Shown: positions 60,413 through 64,000 of the stretch, piece after piece
Position numbering within the stretch: the stretch's first letter is position 1
Layout: each line of letters opens with the position of its first letter
Translations under genes and position numbers: made by a program
Notes under the pieces: model-generated
Seen by the model: only the letters and a program-made list of their open reading frames with translations
Databases searched by the model: none
Told to the model about the DNA's origin: nothing
Assembly: GCA_017591395.1 (NCBI GenBank)
Contig: WEDG01003381.1
Span: 59,787 to 123,786, forward strand
Direction of reading: 5' to 3'
Length of the DNA: 64,000 bases
Origin: Schistocephalus solidus
Taxonomy: Eukaryota > Platyhelminthes > Cestoda > Diphyllobothriidea > Diphyllobothriidae

Positions 60413-60918
60413 ACGAAAGGTTGTGCATGACTGCCGTTTACCCCACGCACAAATGCTGTCCGTCATTCGAAACTCTTTGCTCTCGTTTTCGCACTTACTC
60501 CAGACTACCCTGGGAGGTAGCGCAGCATCCAAGCGCCTGGAGAAACTGAAACGCCTTGCCGAAGTTGAATCTGCACACTCGATGGAGGAAGAGGAGGAAA
60601 ATGAGGGAGTCATGGAAGCGCCAGTTCAGCAAGGACTCCGGAAGGCCTCTGTCTACCCAGTCTTATTTCTTCGCAACGCTTTTCCCCGCAATCAAAGGCT
60701 GATGCAAATGCGTAAGTCGATAGCAGGGCATCTGGGTCAGGATCGACGAATGAGTCGTCTCGAAAACCACGGCAACGACGTTCAACAGCACAGGCAGTCG
60801 GTTGCACCGAGAGACGTAACCATAGTTGATGGCTCTTCACGGCCACAGAAAGCTGGCACTGGAGACAGAGGTCATTCGCGCGACCGCACGGACGACTCTA
60901 GACGCCCTGGTGGTACCG
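60413..60918 (+). CDS. exon N of the host gene (cytosolic, acidic/basic tail)
   Basis: A long open frame begins at a TCTGGGTAG acceptor (60412) or at GACGAAAG (60419, which restores phase 0). It ends at a strong GGTACCG|GTAAGT donor in phase 1. The peptide reads RKVVHDCRLPHAQMLSVIRN, then SLLSFSHLLQTTLGGSAASK, a Lys/Glu-rich coiled segment, EEEEENEGVMEAPVQQG, and a basic Ser/Arg-rich end (RDRTDDSRRPGGT). It is non-membrane. I do not recognise the family. It is most simply the C-terminal tail of the DUF389 protein, but it could belong to a separate gene. If the donor is not used, the frame runs on to a stop at 61068-61070. Confidence 0.6.
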
Positions 60919-61457
60919 GTAAGTACCCTTCACCAGGCGACCCCAAGTATGATGCTCTGTCAACAATTTCCTCGGCCGACTCCCATAGGTCGTCAGAAGT
61001 ACCCCCGTCTACCAGGGGTACGGGCGCACGAAAGCCACCCATCTCACAGAGTGGTACGTTGCAAATTTAGCCATGCTCCTCTGATTCTTGAATCAGTTAG
61101 CTTTGGTGTACACTTGAAAAACATAAGTGACGGATCTCTAGTTTCCATATGGTTTAGAACAAGTGTTACCCACAGAACCGATTGTATGAATTTAATATAC
61201 ACAAGGTGATTCTTATTAGCCTGTCTAGAAAAAGACGATGATTCTGCCTTTTAAAGAATATTATAATGCACAGAAGTTAAACGTCAGGAACCATATTATT
61301 GCGGATAATTTAGTAAAACCGGGTATTGTATCTGCATGTGTGGCTGACCTACTTTGAACGTTCACGTTAATGATTAACATTCTGGTCTTCGGCAGGTAGC
61401 AATGTCTATAAAATCGGACCCAAAGGCAGAACGGAGAGTCCTTCTCCTCCACCACCT

Positions 61458-61527
61458 TTTCTTCTTCTTCTTCTTCTTCTTCTTCTTCTTCTTCTTCTTC
61501 TTCTTCTTCTTCTTCTTCTTCTTCTTC
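61458..61527 (+). repeat. (CTT)n microsatellite, about 70 bp
   Basis: An almost perfect CTT trinucleotide run. It lies in the intron between exons N and O. The Glu-rich and Lys-rich minus-strand frames over it are artefacts. Confidence 0.97.
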
Positions 61528-62391
61528 CTCCAATAATCAGACCACGTTGGTAGGCATGACCTCTTACCTGATGCCAATACTATCGATTGCAGAATGCTGA
61601 GTGTGTTGCGCGCAACTTTTGAGAAGATAAGCCCCCGGTCCATTGGATTTGGATTCAATCCTCTCTGGCAACACTAAGCCACAAACGACCTTTGGTGTCT
61701 TCCGGTTGTCGTCACTATCTGTCTTTTACCTCCATCCGCTTCTATCACGTTTTGATAGTTGTGATATTTTTCTCTAAGGGTAGCCTGGAAGTTACTCTCT
61801 AAGCCAAATATCTGCATTTGGAGTAATTATTTCTTCTAGCAATTGCGCATGTGGGCATCATGTCTCCCCAATTACAGTTGCTATGTTTAGGCATTTTGCA
61901 AGTAAAACTCTGTGAGCGCCTCTGGATGACCAATTGGGATTTGATAAAAAGTCAGAAGTCGTGACTTGCATGTGTGTGAGCAGATTAACAAAAGTGCACC
62001 AAAGCGTCTAGGCTGGCCAATCTCCACTTTTAGAGGGCTCCTGACTTCGGCTTGAGCCAGGCATTTTCGGGCTTTACTCTCATCACCATGATCTCTACAT
62101 GCTAAAGAATTTTTCTCATTGAGTGTAACCCTGTAAGAGCAGGCGCAACGCAGGCTTCTTACTGTAGTTTTCTGATAACAATAAATGATTTTAATGAAAG
62201 TAACTTCTCCTGTTTGCATGGATTGAATATCACAAATTATAACATTTTATTTGCAGGGCCTGTAGACGGATATCTTAATGGAGTACCTACAAACTTTACT
62301 GGCTAACTTTATTCCAAACTAAGGCCTTTGTCCTTTTTGCAGCAAGAACCTTAAGGTCACATTTATATAACCGCGAGTTTCTCCGTTTCAG

Positions 62392-62424
62392 CCTATGATC
62401 TTCCAAGTCAAGCTGAAAAATTCC
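62392..62424 (+). CDS. exon O of the host gene (33-nt)
   Basis: A 33-nt exon between GAGTTTCTCCGTTTCAG and GTAAGT. Two bases complete the split codon left by exon N (G|CC, Ala), followed by YDLPSQAEKF and one base. Both splice sites are strong, and the phase in (1) and out (1) match exons N and P, which is unlikely for all three by chance. Confidence 0.55.
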
Positions 62425-62580
62425 GTAAGTGTCTTAATAGTTGTTTCTAATGCCCGCTTTATGATTTTTTTCCTGCTCCTCAATTTAGAGATAAAACTTT
62501 CTTACATACACACGATAAAAGGACCTGTTTTTCTTTCTAAACTAGAAGCGATCATCACTATTTCTATTATTTTATTGCAG

Positions 62581-62759
62581 CATCCTATCATACCAATAAT
62601 GCCGTCAACTACAGTCCCTTTTTAGTAATTTATGCCGAACCTTCCGATATTCTCTTCGAGTTAGCCCTTTTTCATACTCCATGGTTGGAATCACCTGTCA
62701 GAATCCGTCTCCATATCCGTTACGGTTATTTCTTACGCTCATCCAATGCCTTCAAGTAA
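62581..62759 (+). CDS. terminal exon P of the host gene
   Basis: The acceptor is TATTATTTTATTGCAG. CA completes Pro, then SYHTNNAVNYSPFLVIYAEP, SDILFELALFHTPWLESPVR and a tail to a TAA stop at 62757-62759. Another frame stops at once (TAG at 62623-62625), but the frame set by exons N and O stays open for 58 codons. No family motif is recognised; the last 25 residues could be poorly conserved. I see no convincing AATAAA within 300 bp of the stop. Confidence 0.5.
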
Positions 62760-63637
62760 AACTTTCAACTAGTTGTTCGTCTGCTCTTGAGAAGCTTTTG
62801 CTCTCCTTGGATATCATTTTGTCAGAACTTCTCTCCAGATTTGACAATTATTTCAAGGCAATAAACACCTCTGTTATGTCAGCATATGCTGTGTTCATGT
62901 GAACAATCCGTAGTTTTAGCGTCAACTAAGTTAGTACCTGCTCTACCCCAGACGGAGTGCTCTGTTATTGTCTTAGGACAAAACATGCAACTGCATCGGC
63001 TCAGGGCATGCGTATACCGGGCTGCTCTGAGTCTGCGTATGTGTTTAACTATTGACTACCCGGTGCTTAGCACGCGTTAGGCAGAGATGTACACGAAGAT
63101 GCCGCTGCCGTCGCCAAGTGACTGACAGGTTTGAGCAAGCCAGGGCGAGTGAGGGGGTGGGAGTGAGACCGATACTCATGTACTCTACCTTTGAAAAACG
63201 AAGGAATCTTTTTACACCAACATCACCACCAGCAACAGCACTAGCACCACCATGCGGACGTTCTTTAAAGTATGACCACGTTCTAGAAGTCGCGAGTTCG
63301 AGGCTAAACGGCTGACTAAAAACCCATCGCAACACAAGTTGACTTGACTCTGACGGATCATGGACACATGAGCGACAATGGTGCGAGTAAATTCAGTTCA
63401 GCTCGCATCCGGCGTTTGAGTTGCCTCGTGCTAAACAACTCAAATTCAATTTTGTACTATCGTAGCCAAACAAAACTTAACTTACCAGTGATCATGTCCT
63501 GCAAAGTTGCTAACTGATGAAATAACTCAATCTATATTAGGACGGAGGATACGGTTGTAATGGCTCCTTCTTTAGTTGATCTTCATGGCGTTCTCGTTAC
63601 TGTGGCATCTAGGGCTGCCATCCATCTTTGAGGCTTA
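62760..63637. other. 3' flank, nothing recognisable
   Basis: Contains the presumed 3' untranslated region of the host gene. A short tRNA-like B box (GTCGCGAGTTCGAGGCTAAAC near 63290) is seen without a matching A box. No further gene recognised. Confidence 0.45.
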
Positions 63638-63654
63638 GTGTGTGTGTGTGTGTG
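63638..63654 (+). repeat. (GT)n microsatellite
   Basis: A 17-bp perfect GT run directly at the left boundary of a family C copy. Confidence 0.95.
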
Positions 63655-63945
63655 CCCCCTAAACGGGCCATGTGGCAGATATGTTGGACCAACACGGGGG
63701 CCACATCAGGGCATGGCAGGCATTATTCGGGTTGTGCTCCGCTAACCAAATGCCGAACATGAAGGTGTGGTGGCGCGCCCAGGGGCGGCGCGGGCCGCGC
63801 CAGCCACGTGCGTCCTCTCCCGCCTCCGGTCTTCTTGACTCTGTCTTTGACACCGGGCTTAGGTGGGGGAGGAGGAGAGTGCGGTAGCTGCAGCGCAAGG
63901 CTACTATCACTTTAAAACTAAATCACGCAGCAAGTCACCGTGCAC
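63655..63945 (+). repeat. dispersed repeat family C, copy 6 (most complete)
   Basis: The order is CCCCCTAAACGGGCCATGTG, GTTGGACCAACACGGGGGCC, GGCATTATTCGGGTTGTGC, CCGAACATGAAGG, CGCCTCCGGTCTTCTTGAC, TCTGTCTTTGACACCGGGC, GAGAGTGCGGTAGCTGCAGC, CTACTATCACTTTAAAACTA and AAGTCACCGTGCAC. It has both the 5' blocks seen at 36.9 kb and the 3' blocks seen at 8.9 and 20 kb, so it defines the roughly 290-bp unit. No protein coding. Confidence 0.75.
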
Positions 63946-64000
63946 ATGGGCATGGGTGGATATCAATGGTTCGTGGCGAGAACAGCCAGCAGCCGGCACC

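Noticed and set aside
60919..61070. Read-through of exon N to a stop at 61068-61070 as the gene's end
   Set aside because: Possible, but the GTAAGT donor at 60919 and two phase-matched downstream exons make splicing the better explanation. Kept as an alternative isoform.
61261..61658. Poly-Glu and poly-Lys frames on the minus strand
   Set aside because: They are translations of the (CTT)n microsatellite in three frames.
1..64000. CRISPR array, bacterial operon or prophage
   Set aside because: No regularly spaced direct repeats with unique spacers, no ribosome-binding-site-led gene clusters, and clear spliceosomal introns and eukaryotic retroelements.

Overview
This is nuclear DNA of an animal, most likely a flatworm and probably a diphyllobothriid-type tapeworm. 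The evidence is one intron-rich gene with short exons and spliceosomal splice sites, non-LTR retrotransposons of CR1-like and RTE-like type, an EN(+) Penelope-like element, tRNA-derived SINEs, and many microsatellites. The taxonomic guess rests on the look of the retroelement proteins and no search was run. There are no bacterial operons, CRISPR arrays or plasmid features. Most long open frames in the window are chance or lie in transposon remnants.

Host gene. The one cellular gene that can be read with confidence is on the + strand. It encodes a polytopic membrane protein of the DUF389 family. Eleven exons between 11939 and 38471 join in perfect phase into 387 codons, with every junction at a recognisable splice site. 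One intron (38160-38297) is of the rare GC-AG type. The start exon was not found. Further phase-compatible exon candidates lie at 43032-43100 and 50301-50457. A good terminal group lies at 60413-60918, 62392-62424 and 62581-62759. If all belong together the gene spans about 51 kb.

Mobile DNA fills the introns. (1) 28727-32537: two closely similar Penelope-like copies (RT plus GIY-YIG endonuclease) meet head to head at about 30773 and form a large palindrome. (2) 46130-47380, minus: RTE-like RT remnant. (3) 51330-54440, minus: nearly full-length but frameshifted CR1-like element with AP-endonuclease and RT. (4) 57500-60400, minus: a more decayed CR1-like copy ending just before a host exon. 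All three non-LTR copies are antisense to the host gene.

Small repeats. At least five, perhaps six, copies of a roughly 145-bp element carry a degenerate telomere-like (TTAGGG-like) core between short inverted ends. A 290-bp fold-back at 41791-42081 has hammerhead-like core motifs in both arms. A dispersed family shares a 'CTTCTTGACTCTGTCTTGACACC' type segment (written here only as a family label; seven copies). Two SINE families carry tRNA-like heads, and one of them forms a tandem array at about 40 kb. G17, C17, (TC)n, (CTT)n, (AAG)n, (TCAC)n and (GT)n tracts are also present.

Regions 1-4360, 4781-8577, 8961-11938, 20331-26353, 33431-35399, 42082-46129 and 55000-57500 hold nothing else I can name.
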